Part shown: piece by piece, positions 34,487 through 43,160 of the stretch
Layout of the letters: the number at the start of each line of letters is the position of its first letter
How positions within the stretch are numbered: position 1 is the stretch's first letter
Source: Croceivirga thetidis
Lineage (GTDB): Bacteria > Bacteroidota > Bacteroidia > Flavobacteriales > Flavobacteriaceae
Length of the DNA stretch: 64,000 nucleotides
Assembly (NCBI RefSeq): GCF_012272815.1
Contig: NZ_JAAWWL010000002.1
Span: 62,001 to 126,000, forward strand
Reading direction: 5' to 3'
Notes under the pieces: model-generated
Told to the model about the DNA's origin: nothing
Database searches by the model: none
The model's input: the letters and a program-made list of their open reading frames with translations, nothing else
Program-made: the position numbers and the translations under genes

Positions 34487-35914
34487 TTGACGGCCCGCGA
34501 ATTTCATAAGATTTTGAGGGAAAAATTTCCCCACGAACCAACTGCTGTGCAAAGTATTGCCTTAGAAAAATTGGCGGATTTTGTTATTGACAATAATAAG
34601 GATGCCCTTTTTCTTCTGAAAGGATTTGCAGGTACAGGTAAAACGACATTAGTCGGTACTATAACAAAAAACCTTTGGCATGCAAAAAAGAAATACGTTA
34701 TGCTGGCACCCACAGGTAGGGCTGCAAAAGTTATGGCTAGTTACAGTGGTAAAGAAGCTTTTACCATACATCGAAAGATATATTTCCCTAAAAAACAGTC
34801 GAATGGCGCCATGAAGTTCGTCTTGGCACCAAACAAGCACAGAGATACGCTATTTATTGTTGATGAAGCATCAATGGTTCCCGATAGTCCGGCCGATAGT
34901 AAACTATTTGAAAATGGTTCCTTACTTGATGACCTCATGTATTTTGTGTATTCAGGTCATAGATGCAAACTTTTATTGATAGGTGACACGGCACAATTAC
35001 CACCGGTTAAATTAGAATTAAGCCCGGCTTTAAATGACGATACCCTTGAACTCAACTACAATAAAACGGTGACCAAAATAGAATTGGATGAAGTCACAAG
35101 ACAGACCGCAGATTCTTCAATTCTTTGGAACGCAACTTTGATACGGGAACAATTACAGCAATCCTTTTTTGAAGAATTTAAGTTCGACCTTAATGCCGGT
35201 ACTGATCTCGTTCGCCTAATTGAGGGTAACGAAATACAGGAAGCAATTGATAGTTCATATCAAAATGAAGGGCGTGAAGAGACAGCGATTATTGTGCGCT
35301 CAAATAAAAGGGCAAATCTTTACAATCAGAATATTCGGGAACGCATCCTTTTTCTTGAGAACGAGATTTCCGTTGGGGATTACATGATGGTAGTCAAAAA
35401 CAACTATTTCTGGCTACGACCAAATTCAGAAGCAGGGTTTATTGCCAACGGTGATATTGTTGAGATTTTAGAACTCTTTTCGATAAAAGAATTGTACGGA
35501 TTCAAGTTTGCCGAGGTAAAGGTTAGAATGGTTGATTATCCGAATCAGAGACCCTTTGAGACGGTACTATTATTGGATACCATTATGGCAGAAAGCCCTT
35601 CTTTGTCCTATGAAGATGGCAATAGGTTATATCAAGAGGTTGCTCAGGATTATGCGCACGAAAAATCAAATTACAAGCGATTTCTCGGAGTGAAGAACAA
35701 TCGGTTTTTTAATGCCTTGCAGGTCAAATTTTCCTATGCCATTACCTGCCATAAATCACAGGGTGGGCAATGGGAAAACGTTTTTGTGGAGCAGCCGTAT
35801 TTGCCCGATGGCCCGAATAAGGAATACCTTCGTTGGTTGTATACAGCAGTAACCAGGGCCAAGAACAAACTCTATCTCATCGGTTTTAAGGATGATTTTT
35901 TTCTTGAAACATAA
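34487..35914 (+). CDS. RecD2-like ATP-dependent DNA helicase
   Basis: 475 residues, starting at TTG 34487; no ATG is available before the conserved 'LREKFPHEPTAVQ' region. Walker A 'GFAGTGKTTLVG' at ~residue 45, motif Ia 'APTGRAAKVMASY', Walker B 'LFIVDEASMVPD', 'IGDTAQLPPV', and the C-terminal UvrD_C_2 motifs 'ITCHKSQGGQWENVFVEQ' and 'YTAVTRAKNKLYLIG'. It is shorter than RecD2 (~720) and lacks its N-terminal HhH domains, fitting the stand-alone AAA_30 type of Bacteroidota. It presumably acts in DNA repair. Followed by DUF4126 after 29 bp. Confidence 0.92.
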   Translation: MTAREFHKILREKFPHEPTAVQSIALEKLADFVIDNNKDALFLLKGFAGTGKTTLVGTITKNLWHAKKKYVMLAPTGRAAKVMASYSGKEAFTIHRKIYFPKKQSNGAMKFVLAPNKHRDTLFIVDEASMVPDSPADSKLFENGSLLDDLMYFVYSGHRCKLLLIGDTAQLPPVKLELSPALNDDTLELNYNKTVTKIELDEVTRQTADSSILWNATLIREQLQQSFFEEFKFDLNAGTDLVRLIEGNEIQEAIDSSYQNEGREETAIIVRSNKRANLYNQNIRERILFLENEISVGDYMMVVKNNYFWLRPNSEAGFIANGDIVEILELFSIKELYGFKFAEVKVRMVDYPNQRPFETVLLLDTIMAESPSLSYEDGNRLYQEVAQDYAHEKSNYKRFLGVKNNRFFNALQVKFSYAITCHKSQGGQWENVFVEQPYLPDGPNKEYLRWLYTAVTRAKNKLYLIGFKDDFFLET

Positions 35915-35943
35915 ACTGTTATTTTAGTCAAAATCAAAGGAGT

Positions 35944-36516
35944 ATGACTCAAGAAACGATCATAAGTATTTTTCTGGGTATTGGCTTGGCGGCCTCAGCA
36001 GGTTTTCGTGTATTTCTGCCCTTATTCGCCCTTAGTTTGGCAAGTTATTTGGGTTTTTGGGAACTAAATGAAAACTGGGCTTGGATTGGTAGTTTGGCTG
36101 CGGTTTTGACCCTTGGCATTGCTACTGTGGTTGAGATTTTTGCCTATTTTATTCCGTGGATTGATAATTTATTGGACAGCATTGCCATACCCTTGGCAGG
36201 TATAGCTGGCACGGCGGTAATGGTTTCTACCATGGCCGATTTAGACCCTGTAATTACATGGTCTCTGGCTATTATTGCTGGTGGTGGTACGGCAGCCGCC
36301 ATTAAGGGTGCCAATGCAGCCGGACGATTGACCAGTACTGCCACTACTGGTGGTTTGGCAAATCCAGTGGTATCTACCGTTGAAACCGGTACGGCAGCGG
36401 TTGTGGCAACTGCAGCATTGGCAAAGCCAATTATTGCCGCAATTCTTGTGGTCATTATTTTGGCCATTATTTTCAAAATTTATAGAAAGATTAGACCAAA
36501 AAAATCAGCGACTTGA
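35944..36516 (+). CDS. DUF4126 family membrane protein
   Basis: 190 residues, at least four hydrophobic segments with many Ala/Gly ('[29 protein letters not shown]' is the N-terminal signature, in outline '[17 protein letters not shown]'). A Gly/Ala/Thr-rich section '[17 protein letters not shown]' lies before the last helix. The family function is unknown. Its TGA overlaps the TTG start of kdsB, so the two are coupled. Confidence 0.87.
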   Translation: MTQETIISIFLGIGLAASAGFRVFLPLFALSLASYLGFWELNENWAWIGSLAAVLTLGIATVVEIFAYFIPWIDNLLDSIAIPLAGIAGTAVMVSTMADLDPVITWSLAIIAGGGTAAAIKGANAAGRLTSTATTGGLANPVVSTVETGTAAVVATAALAKPIIAAILVVIILAIIFKIYRKIRPKKSAT

Positions 36517-37256
36517 GGATAATTTCAATGATACCAGCCCGCTATCAGGCATCTAGGTTTCCAGCCAAGTTGATGCAAGACCTGCATGGCAAACCCGTAA
36601 TTGTGAGAACCTTTGAGGCGGTACAAAATACCGGTCTTTTTGATGAGGTGTATGTGGTCACTGATAGTGAAATCATTCAAGAAACAATTGAAAATATTGG
36701 CGGAACCGTCATTAGGAGTAAAGAAGAGCATGAAAGCGGGAGTGACCGAATCGCTGAAGCTGTTTCAGAAGTAGAAGCGGACATTATCATTAATGTACAA
36801 GGCGATGAGCCTTTTATAGAGCAGGAAAGTTTAGAAAAGGTCATTCGAGTATTTCATGAAGACATAACCAACGAGATTGATTTGGCTTCTTTGATGACCC
36901 CAATTACCGATTGGGAAGAAATTTCCAACCCAAATACGGTTAAGGTAATCGTAGACAATCGTAATTTTGCGCTCTATTTTTCAAGATCTGCCATTCCTTA
37001 TCCAAGAGATGAGAAGGTAGAAGCAAAATATTACAAGCATAAGGGTATTTATGCCTTTAGAAAAAGGGCGTTACTTGATTTTAAGCAACTGCCGATGTTG
37101 CCTTTAGAGGCCAAAGAGAAAATTGAAGCAATTCGATTTCTGGAGTATGGGCGTAAAATAAAAATGGTCGAGACACATGTGACAGGGGTAGAAATTGATA
37201 CGCCAGAAGATTTAGAACGTGCATTGAAAGAATGGAAGCAGACTTTAAAGGCATAA
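36513..37256 (+). CDS. kdsB: CMP-Kdo synthetase (3-deoxy-manno-octulosonate cytidylyltransferase)
   Basis: 247 residues. It activates Kdo with CTP for lipid A core synthesis. The N-terminus '[20 protein letters not shown]' aligns with the family from the TTG at 36513, so a non-ATG start is supported. '[12 protein letters not shown]', '[12 protein letters not shown]', '[12 protein letters not shown]' and '[15 protein letters not shown]' are family motifs. It overlaps the HAD gene by 25 bp and begins a likely LPS-related run of kdsB, HAD, kdnB-like and acyltransferase. Confidence 0.96.
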   Translation: MRIISMIPARYQASRFPAKLMQDLHGKPVIVRTFEAVQNTGLFDEVYVVTDSEIIQETIENIGGTVIRSKEEHESGSDRIAEAVSEVEADIIINVQGDEPFIEQESLEKVIRVFHEDITNEIDLASLMTPITDWEEISNPNTVKVIVDNRNFALYFSRSAIPYPRDEKVEAKYYKHKGIYAFRKRALLDFKQLPMLPLEAKEKIEAIRFLEYGRKIKMVETHVTGVEIDTPEDLERALKEWKQTLKA

Positions 37257-37936
37257 AAGTGATTGGTTTTGATGCGGATGATACGCTTTGGGTCAACGAA
37301 ACCTATTTTCGAGAGACCGAAGAGCGCTTTGCCGAGTTATTGGAGAGCTACGAAACCAAAAACAAAATTGACCAAGAGTTATTCAAGATGGAAATGAAGA
37401 ACTTGGAACTTTACGGTTATGGTATTAAAGGTTTTGTGCTCTCTATGGTTGAATCTGCGTTGGACCTTTCAAATAATAAAGTATCCCAATCTACAATAGA
37501 AGAGATATTGCAATTGGGCAAAAATATGATAGACCATCCCGTTGAAGTGTTGGATGGCGTTGAAGAAGTATTGGAAAAATTGCAAGCAAAGTACCGGCTT
37601 ATCGTGATGACAAAAGGCGATTTATTAGACCAAGAACGAAAGCTCGAAAGGTCTGGACTCTCCAAGTATTTTCATCATGTAGAGGTACTAAGCGATAAGA
37701 AAGAAACGAATTACAAGGCCTTGTTGGAACATCTTGAAATTGACACAAATGAATTTTTAATGGTAGGGAATTCTTTGAAGTCAGATGTTCTACCTATATT
37801 AGGTATAGGGGCGAAGGCCGTTCACATTCCCTTTCATACCACATGGGCCCATGAAGAGGTCAATGAAAATGAAATAAATGTCAACGGTCATTTGAAGTTG
37901 AATAGGATTACCGAAATTCTGAAGTATTTGAATTAA
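37232..37936 (+). CDS. HAD-superfamily hydrolase
   Basis: 234 residues. Motif I 'GFDADDTLW' (nucleophile Asp), motif II in 'RLIVMTKGD', motif III lysine in '[12 protein letters not shown]' and motif IV '[13 protein letters not shown]'. A helical cap lies between motif I and II. ATG 37232 lies in kdsB; a GTG at 37259 is another possible start. The neighbours suggest a sugar-phosphate phosphatase, but the sequence is not KdsC-like (no tetrameric C1-short form), so the substrate is open. Confidence 0.88.
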   Translation: MEADFKGIKVIGFDADDTLWVNETYFRETEERFAELLESYETKNKIDQELFKMEMKNLELYGYGIKGFVLSMVESALDLSNNKVSQSTIEEILQLGKNMIDHPVEVLDGVEEVLEKLQAKYRLIVMTKGDLLDQERKLERSGLSKYFHHVEVLSDKKETNYKALLEHLEIDTNEFLMVGNSLKSDVLPILGIGAKAVHIPFHTTWAHEEVNENEINVNGHLKLNRITEILKYLN

Positions 37937-39061
37937 ATGGAGGTGAACGAGATAAATAAGGGAAGCATTAAAAGTAAATCTACGCAACAGTATAAGAACT
38001 TTCCCATGGTGCCAAGGGTAATCTATGGTCGGGGAAGTTTCGGACAGTTGGCCGATATTTTGCTACCCAAAAGAAGGAATTCAGAAGCCCCTTTCATTTT
38101 CCTGGTGGATGATTTTTTTGAAGGGAAAGAACTGGAAAGCAGAATACCATGGTTGTTCAACGACCTGACAATTTTCATTTCTGCTGCTGAAGAACCGAAG
38201 ACGGAACAAGTAGATGCTTTGGTCGCTAAAATAAAGAACGACTTTGATGAATTACCATCAGGTATTATAGGTATTGGGGGTGGTACCGTTTTGGACCTCT
38301 CCAAGGCTGTAGCTATTATGCTCAATAACAAAGGCGGTTCTGAAGAATATCAAGGCTGGGATTTGGTTCAAAAACCAGCATTGTTCCATGTTGGCATCCC
38401 TACAATCAGTGGTACGGGCGCCGAAGTTTCTAGAACGGCCGTGCTATCAGGGCCCGAGCGAAAACTAGGAATCAATTCAGATTACACCACTTTTGACCAA
38501 GTAGTACTCGACCCTGATTTGGTCGTGACCGTACCAAAAGACCAGTGGTTCTTCACAGGCATGGATTGTTTTATACACTGTGTGGAGTCGTTGAACGGCA
38601 CCTATCTAAATGCATTTAGCCAGAGTTATGGTGAAAAGGCGTTTGACCTATGCGAGGAGGTTTTTCTCGGTGATTTGTCTCCAAAAGAAGCTGAAGACAA
38701 GTTGATGATGGCCTCATGGCATGGGGGCATGAGCATTGCTTATTCCCAAGTTGGAGTAGCGCACGCTTTGAGTTATGGCCTGTCTTATGTTTTGGGCACA
38801 AAACACGGCATCGGTAATTGTTTGGTTTTTCAACATTTGGAAGAATTCTACCCAGAAGGGGTGACGCTCTTCAAAAAAATGAAGGAGAAGCACCAAATTG
38901 AGTTTCCTAAAAATGTTTGTGCCAATTTACCGAATTCCGACTTGGAGACCATGGCACAAATTGCACTTTCAATGGAACCCCTTTGGGAGAATGCGCTAGG
39001 CAAAGACTGGCATCAATGTATCGACCAAGAAAAAGTGGTCGCCATCTACAAAAAAATCTAG
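37937..39061 (+). CDS. kdnB: KdnB-like iron-containing alcohol dehydrogenase (Kdo 8-oxidase)
   Basis: 374 residues. Group III iron-containing alcohol dehydrogenase: Rossmann 'GIIGIGGGTVLDLSKAVAIML', 'GIPTISGTGAEVSRTAVL', and metal ligands Asp and His in 'GMDCFIHCVES' plus His residues in 'VAHALSYGLSYVLGTKHGIGN'. Sequence style and its place by kdsB match KdnB of Shewanella, which oxidises the C8 hydroxyl of Kdo before the aminotransferase KdnA makes 8-amino-Kdo. KdnA is not in this window. Its TAG overlaps the acyltransferase GTG. The substrate assignment is inferred from homology and context. Confidence 0.82.
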   Translation: MEVNEINKGSIKSKSTQQYKNFPMVPRVIYGRGSFGQLADILLPKRRNSEAPFIFLVDDFFEGKELESRIPWLFNDLTIFISAAEEPKTEQVDALVAKIKNDFDELPSGIIGIGGGTVLDLSKAVAIMLNNKGGSEEYQGWDLVQKPALFHVGIPTISGTGAEVSRTAVLSGPERKLGINSDYTTFDQVVLDPDLVVTVPKDQWFFTGMDCFIHCVESLNGTYLNAFSQSYGEKAFDLCEEVFLGDLSPKEAEDKLMMASWHGGMSIAYSQVGVAHALSYGLSYVLGTKHGIGNCLVFQHLEEFYPEGVTLFKKMKEKHQIEFPKNVCANLPNSDLETMAQIALSMEPLWENALGKDWHQCIDQEKVVAIYKKI

Positions 39062-39606
39062 TGTTACGTCCAATCGCTAAATTCATTTACTACCGCCTCA
39101 TGCGGTGGAAAATGGTCGGCCAATTTCCAGACGTTGACAAATGCGTGGTCATCGTTATACCACATACGCATTGGTATGACTTTAATATGGGCATATTGGT
39201 ACGTGAACTGATTGGTAAAGAAATCAACTACATTGGTAAAAAGAGCCTGTTTAAATGGCCCTATGGCTGGTTTTTTAGAATGACCGGTGGCACACCGGTA
39301 GACCGCTCAAAAAACCAAAATATGGTCGATGCCGTGGTCGATATTTTCAATTCACGAAAAATATTTCGATTTGCTTTGGCACCAGAAGGTACCAGAAAAA
39401 AGGTAGAATCGCTAAGAACCGGTTTTTACTACATCGCCAAAAAGGCCCAAGTGCCTATTGTCAAAGTGGCTTTTGATTTCGGCAATAAGCAGGTAAAGAT
39501 TTCAGAACCCTTTTACACTACGGATGACTTTGAAGCGGATATGGCCAAAATCAAGGAATTCTACAAAGGTGTTAAAGGCAAGATACCTGAATATAGTTTT
39601 GATTGA
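39061..39606 (+). CDS. 1-acylglycerol-phosphate-type acyltransferase
   Basis: 181 residues from a GTG at 39061 that overlaps the kdnB TAG by one base (TAGTG); the open frame upstream inside kdnB is not coding. PlsC-like: HX4D in 'IPHTHWYDFNMG', 'FRMTGGTPVDRS', and 'LAPEGTRKKVESLRTGFYYIA' (EGTR motif). A substrate loop follows. It is short and has no obvious membrane helix. It may acylate phospholipid or LPS precursors; the Kdo neighbours make the envelope likely, but the acceptor is unknown. Confidence 0.87.
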   Translation: MLRPIAKFIYYRLMRWKMVGQFPDVDKCVVIVIPHTHWYDFNMGILVRELIGKEINYIGKKSLFKWPYGWFFRMTGGTPVDRSKNQNMVDAVVDIFNSRKIFRFALAPEGTRKKVESLRTGFYYIAKKAQVPIVKVAFDFGNKQVKISEPFYTTDDFEADMAKIKEFYKGVKGKIPEYSFD

Positions 39607-40098
39607 CTAGATTTTATTCAGCTCTGGTAAGGGTTTTGGTTTTGGCTTTTTCTGTATAGCCCCAGGAAAAACCATATCAGTACTTGAATACGAGCTTCCA
39701 AAGGTTATCGAAGCGGCATAGACCTGTTTAAGGGCATCCAAAACCTGTTCGTCACTCAATTGCTTTAAGGGGTGTGCGAAGACTGACCAAATGATCTCCT
39801 CGCTTAAGGCGTATTTCACATCCAATGCAGTATGAAAATTGGCAACCATGGCATTTAAGATTTCCCCTTCTTGAACATCTTTAAGTTCGGCAATAGGCGA
39901 AATAATACGCATTCGGTTTGCATTTTCATCATAGATACATATTAGCATGGCATCATTGATTTTAAATTGTATGGATTTCTGCCGAACAAAGGTAGTATCC
40001 GCTGTTTCTTCGATTAGTTTCGTCAATTTAGCCGGCGTCATCTCTTGAGCGGTCAGTTCTGCTACACTAAATAGAAGTAAGAGGATAAGGAGTCTCAT
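39607..40098 (-). CDS. Exported protein of unknown function
   Basis: 163 residues with a signal peptide ending 'SVAELTAQ' (~residue 18). The body has the strand/helix pattern 'MLICIYDENANRMRIISPIAEL ... EILNAMVANFHTALDVKYAL', resembling the YbjN/CesT-like chaperone fold, but this is a weak pattern match. The C-terminus is Pro/Lys-rich ('KPKPKPLPEL'). Single gene, convergent with the acyltransferase, facing a 325-bp AT-rich gap. No function is assigned. Confidence 0.72.
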   Translation of the reverse strand: MRLLILLLLFSVAELTAQEMTPAKLTKLIEETADTTFVRQKSIQFKINDAMLICIYDENANRMRIISPIAELKDVQEGEILNAMVANFHTALDVKYALSEEIIWSVFAHPLKQLSDEQVLDALKQVYAASITFGSSYSSTDMVFPGAIQKKPKPKPLPELNKI

Positions 40099-40423
40099 AT
40101 GCTACGATTTAGTAAATGGTCGTTTTTAACTGCCGAACATAACATTAGAACGGAATCTACTATAGAAGCCGGCACATAGGTTCGGGTATTCTTATTGCAA
40201 TTCACCCTTGATTTTTTACCATTTATACAGTTTTTAACATAATTTGTTATAAAAACCCTAAATTGTTAAAGTTTTCTCCCCTGAAAAATGAAAAGTCTGA
40301 AAAAGTTGAAAAGACTCGGTGAATAAAGAATAAATCCTTCAGGGATTATTAGATAACAAAGAAGTAGCCCCACAATCTTCAATGTTCTAACCGCTTGTGT
40401 TGTACAAATCAACACCAGCAAGT
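40099..40423. other. Intergenic region upstream of the tail-collar operon
   Basis: 325-bp AT-rich gap between divergent genes. It includes an imperfect palindrome GTTTTTAACA (40230-40239) / TGTTATAAAAAC (40245-40256) and several A/T runs. No exact TAnnTTTG box with good spacing was found. No small gene is visible. It is likely the regulatory region of the operon that starts at 40424. Confidence 0.5.
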
Positions 40424-40960
40424 ATGAAAAACAAATTACACCGCAGAGGTTTTCTTAAAAACTCCTTGGCTGCCTCTGGTAGCCTTATGCTTTCAGTTCC
40501 CTTAAGTGCTGCTGCATTCCCAAACACCACGGCCGCATCAAAATGCGATATACGGTTGAATCCTTTTGGGAAGCAATTGGAAATTTCAGGAAAAATTTTT
40601 GATGCAAGCGGAAAAAAAGTATTGCCAAATACCACTTTACAGTTTTGGCATTTTGTTGACGATGCAAAAAAGAAAAGCCATCGCGGTATGCTTACCACGG
40701 ACGATAAAGGACGCTACCAAATTAAATTGGACTATCCATCAAATACAGGGGATAGGGCTTTAAACTTCGGCTTCGATTTATCCAATGGAGCGAAGAATTA
40801 TCAAACCAATTTGAAAATCTCAGAATTTGATGCCTTTATCACAGGGGAGCATTGGGAAGCGAACAATCAATTAGAGGATAATTTATTATTCCCCAAACAT
40901 TCAAAAAGTGACCATAGAACCATGGTCGAATTCAATATTTCTTTAAACAACCAAAAATAA
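40424..40960 (+). CDS. Tat-exported intradiol-dioxygenase-like beta-sandwich protein
   Basis: 178 residues from the ATG at 40424 (a GTG nine codons upstream also reads in frame). A twin-arginine signal 'HRRGFLKNSLAASG' is followed by a hydrophobic stretch. The mature domain carries 'EISGKIFDASGKKVLPNTTLQFWHF' and 'HRGMLTTDDKGRYQIKLDYPS', the core pattern of intradiol-dioxygenase/Cna-B-like beta-sandwiches. The second half lacks the usual iron ligands ('RPAHIH' type), so catalysis is doubtful. It is the first gene of a five-gene run with gaps of 3-18 bp ending at the 48993 terminator. Confidence 0.82.
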   Translation: MKNKLHRRGFLKNSLAASGSLMLSVPLSAAAFPNTTAASKCDIRLNPFGKQLEISGKIFDASGKKVLPNTTLQFWHFVDDAKKKSHRGMLTTDDKGRYQIKLDYPSNTGDRALNFGFDLSNGAKNYQTNLKISEFDAFITGEHWEANNQLEDNLLFPKHSKSDHRTMVEFNISLNNQK

Positions 40961-40969
40961 TTTTATACT

Positions 40970-41497
40970 ATGGCTGTAGATCCATTATTAGGTCAGTTAA
41001 TGACTGTAGGCTTTAATTTTGCTCCAAGGGGTTGGGCCCGTTGCGAGGGTCAACTTTTAGCTATTGCTCAATATTCGGCATTATTCTCTCTATTGGGAAC
41101 TACCTACGGGGGCGATGGAAGAACATCCTTTGGACTACCGGACCTTCGAGGCCGGTCAATAATCGGTGTAGGTAGTGGCCCAGGATTGGGTACTATCCAA
41201 TGGGGGGAAAAAAATGGCGTTGAAGATGTAACGCTGACCATACAAAACTTACCTCCACACAATCATGCTATTGCGATACCGGTAAGTGACGAAACCGGTG
41301 AGGAATCCGATCCCACTAGTAATGTTATTGCGAGTCGCACAGATGGCTTTAAGTCCACCCCGAATACTACTTTAAATGGCAACGCGGCCGCAACAACTGC
41401 AAATACTGGAGGCGGTGTGGCTATTAACATTCGTAACCCTTATTTGGGCATGTATACCTGCATCGCTCTTCAGGGTATTTTTCCATCTAGATCATAA
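40970..41497 (+). CDS. Tail-collar (Mdp-like) protein A
   Basis: 175 residues of the phage tail collar / microcystin-dependent protein family. N-terminal 'LLGQLMTVGFNFAPRGWARCEG' and 'FSLLGTTYGGDGRTSFGLPDLRGR' are the collar signature; the centre has 'LPPHNHAIAIP', and it ends 'IRNPYLGMYTCIALQGIFPSRS'. No signal peptide. A paralogue follows after 4 bp. Family members occur both as phage tail parts and as free-standing bacterial proteins of unknown role; no other phage genes are nearby. Confidence 0.92.
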   Translation: MAVDPLLGQLMTVGFNFAPRGWARCEGQLLAIAQYSALFSLLGTTYGGDGRTSFGLPDLRGRSIIGVGSGPGLGTIQWGEKNGVEDVTLTIQNLPPHNHAIAIPVSDETGEESDPTSNVIASRTDGFKSTPNTTLNGNAAATTANTGGGVAINIRNPYLGMYTCIALQGIFPSRS

Positions 41498-41501
41498 CGT
41501 T

Positions 41502-42023
41502 ATGTCAGCAAATCCATATTTAGGACAGATTACCACATTCGGGTTCAATTTTGCCCCAAGAGGCTGGGCAACTTGTCAAGGACAATTACTCCCGATTAGT
41601 CAAAACAACGCGCTTTTTTCATTATTGGGAACAACATATGGCGGCGATGGGAGAACGACTTTTGGACTTCCTGATTTGAGGGGTAGAACAGTTATTGGGC
41701 AAGGTAACGGTCCCGGTTTGAGTAATATTAGATGGGGTGCTAGAGCTGGGGCGGGATCCCGGAATTTGACTTCGGCTAATATGCCGAGTCATAATCATAG
41801 CTATAACCAAAAACTTAACGCCTCTGATGAGGCAGGGGACCTAGATAACCCGGCATTAAATTTTTTGGCCGAACATGGCGGTGCTTACAATGAAGACCAG
41901 GCTGGCGAGCGTACTTTGGCCACTTCAAACGTTGGCTCGGGAACAGCCTTTTCAGTCCGTAATCCCTATTTGGGTATGTATCCCTGTATTGCTACGGTAG
42001 GGGTGTATCCCTCAAGAAGTTGA
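41502..42023 (+). CDS. Tail-collar (Mdp-like) protein B
   Basis: 173 residues, starting at ATG 41502; the longer open frame into the previous gene is not coding. Paralogue of protein A: 'YLGQITTFGFNFAPRGWATCQG', 'FSLLGTTYGGDGRTTFGLPDLRGR', 'MPSHNHSYNQ' and the ending 'VRNPYLGMYPCIATVGVYPSRS'. The central variable region differs from A, as expected for a heteromeric or receptor-specific pair. Followed after 3 bp by a binding-protein-like gene. Confidence 0.92.
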   Translation: MSANPYLGQITTFGFNFAPRGWATCQGQLLPISQNNALFSLLGTTYGGDGRTTFGLPDLRGRTVIGQGNGPGLSNIRWGARAGAGSRNLTSANMPSHNHSYNQKLNASDEAGDLDNPALNFLAEHGGAYNEDQAGERTLATSNVGSGTAFSVRNPYLGMYPCIATVGVYPSRS

Positions 42024-42026
42024 TTT

Positions 42027-43142
42027 ATGAAAGTAGCCTTTCTTTTACCAACTTCAGATATGTATCCAGCCTTGGCCAAGGATTTTTTGAACGGGTTCAA
42101 AATGGCCTTTGTGCAGCGTGAAGATAAATTTGAGTTTGTCTTTGAAGGCATAGGTAAAGCAGCAGATGATTATGTCGTAAAAACGGCTGAGAAATTATTA
42201 CTCCAAGAAGAAGTCGACCTCACCGTGGCCTTTTGTAGTTTTTTTCAACTTAAGCCACTGGTTGATAAGTTTGAGCAATATCAGAGCCCACTAATTTTTG
42301 TAGACTTAGGGGGGGCGCTCCCAAAAACCGAACATTTTGGGCAGTTTGTGCTGCACCATTCACTTCATCTTTGCGAGTCTGCTTTTTATGCAGGCCAATA
42401 TGCAGCAAAAAATATTGGTAAAAAGGGCGCATTACTCGCTTCTTTTTATGATGGAGGCTACCAAATGGCTGCTTCTTACGTCAAGGGTTTTGTGGATAGT
42501 GGTGGCGAGATGGTCTACAATTTTGTAGCCCCAATGGACTACCACGATGTTGATTTGAACATCATTTTTCAAGAACTGGAAGAGAGTGGGGCAGATGTAG
42601 CCTTTACCTTATTTAGTTATAAAGAGGCCGGCCACTTTTTTGAAGCGATGGCGAAGCAGAAGAAGGAAACCCTTCCATATATGATGGCATTGCCTTTGGC
42701 AACAGATGGCAGCATGAAGTACACTGATTTTGGTCTTTCGCAAGTACATTCTGTGGCCTCTTGGTCATTTGACGACCCCAATGAAGCAATGACTTCCTTC
42801 GTCAATTCCTATAAAGATAACTATCAAAAAGCACCGACTGTTTTCGCATTGCTCGGTTTTGAAACAGCCCTTTTGGCGCTTAGTGCAAAACGCGATAACA
42901 GAATTTCATTCGAAAAACTTAAAGGCATTGAAATAAAAACCAGCCCAAGAGGTGTACTACAAATAAATCAAAACAATCAGACCTCGGTCAAAAAACATTT
43001 ACTCCGAAAATTTGAATACAACTGCACGGAGTATCACAATCTAATTGAAAAAATAGTGCCATCGGAACATACGGGTGCCCTTTATGATTTTATGGAGGGA
43101 GTACCCTATACCGGATGGCGAAATCCATATATCTGTACCTAA
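42027..43142 (+). CDS. Periplasmic-binding-protein-fold protein without signal peptide
   Basis: 371 residues. Its two-lobed pattern matches the Leu/Ile/Val- or amide-binding (type 1 periplasmic binding) family: 'VDLTVAFCSFFQLKPLVDKF', 'ALLASFYDGGYQMAASYVKGFVDSGG', 'FQELEESGADVAFTLFSYKEAGHFFEAM' and 'FALLGFETALLAL'. The protein begins 'MKVAFLLPTSDMYPALAKDF', directly at the first beta strand, with no signal peptide, so it is predicted to stay in the cytoplasm unless exported otherwise. Co-operonic with two collar proteins. Ligand unknown. Confidence 0.82.
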   Translation: MKVAFLLPTSDMYPALAKDFLNGFKMAFVQREDKFEFVFEGIGKAADDYVVKTAEKLLLQEEVDLTVAFCSFFQLKPLVDKFEQYQSPLIFVDLGGALPKTEHFGQFVLHHSLHLCESAFYAGQYAAKNIGKKGALLASFYDGGYQMAASYVKGFVDSGGEMVYNFVAPMDYHDVDLNIIFQELEESGADVAFTLFSYKEAGHFFEAMAKQKKETLPYMMALPLATDGSMKYTDFGLSQVHSVASWSFDDPNEAMTSFVNSYKDNYQKAPTVFALLGFETALLALSAKRDNRISFEKLKGIEIKTSPRGVLQINQNNQTSVKKHLLRKFEYNCTEYHNLIEKIVPSEHTGALYDFMEGVPYTGWRNPYICT

Positions 43143-43160
43143 TAAAATAACTCCACCAAA

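Noticed and set aside
37232-37936. KdsC (Kdo 8-phosphate phosphatase)
   Set aside because: KdsC lacks a large cap and is ~170-190 residues; this HAD protein has a cap and 234 residues.
40970-42023. Prophage or contractile tail cluster suggested by tail-collar domains
   Set aside because: No capsid, portal, terminase, sheath, baseplate or integrase gene lies near, and the neighbours are a binding-protein fold and a T9SS protein. The family also occurs outside phages.
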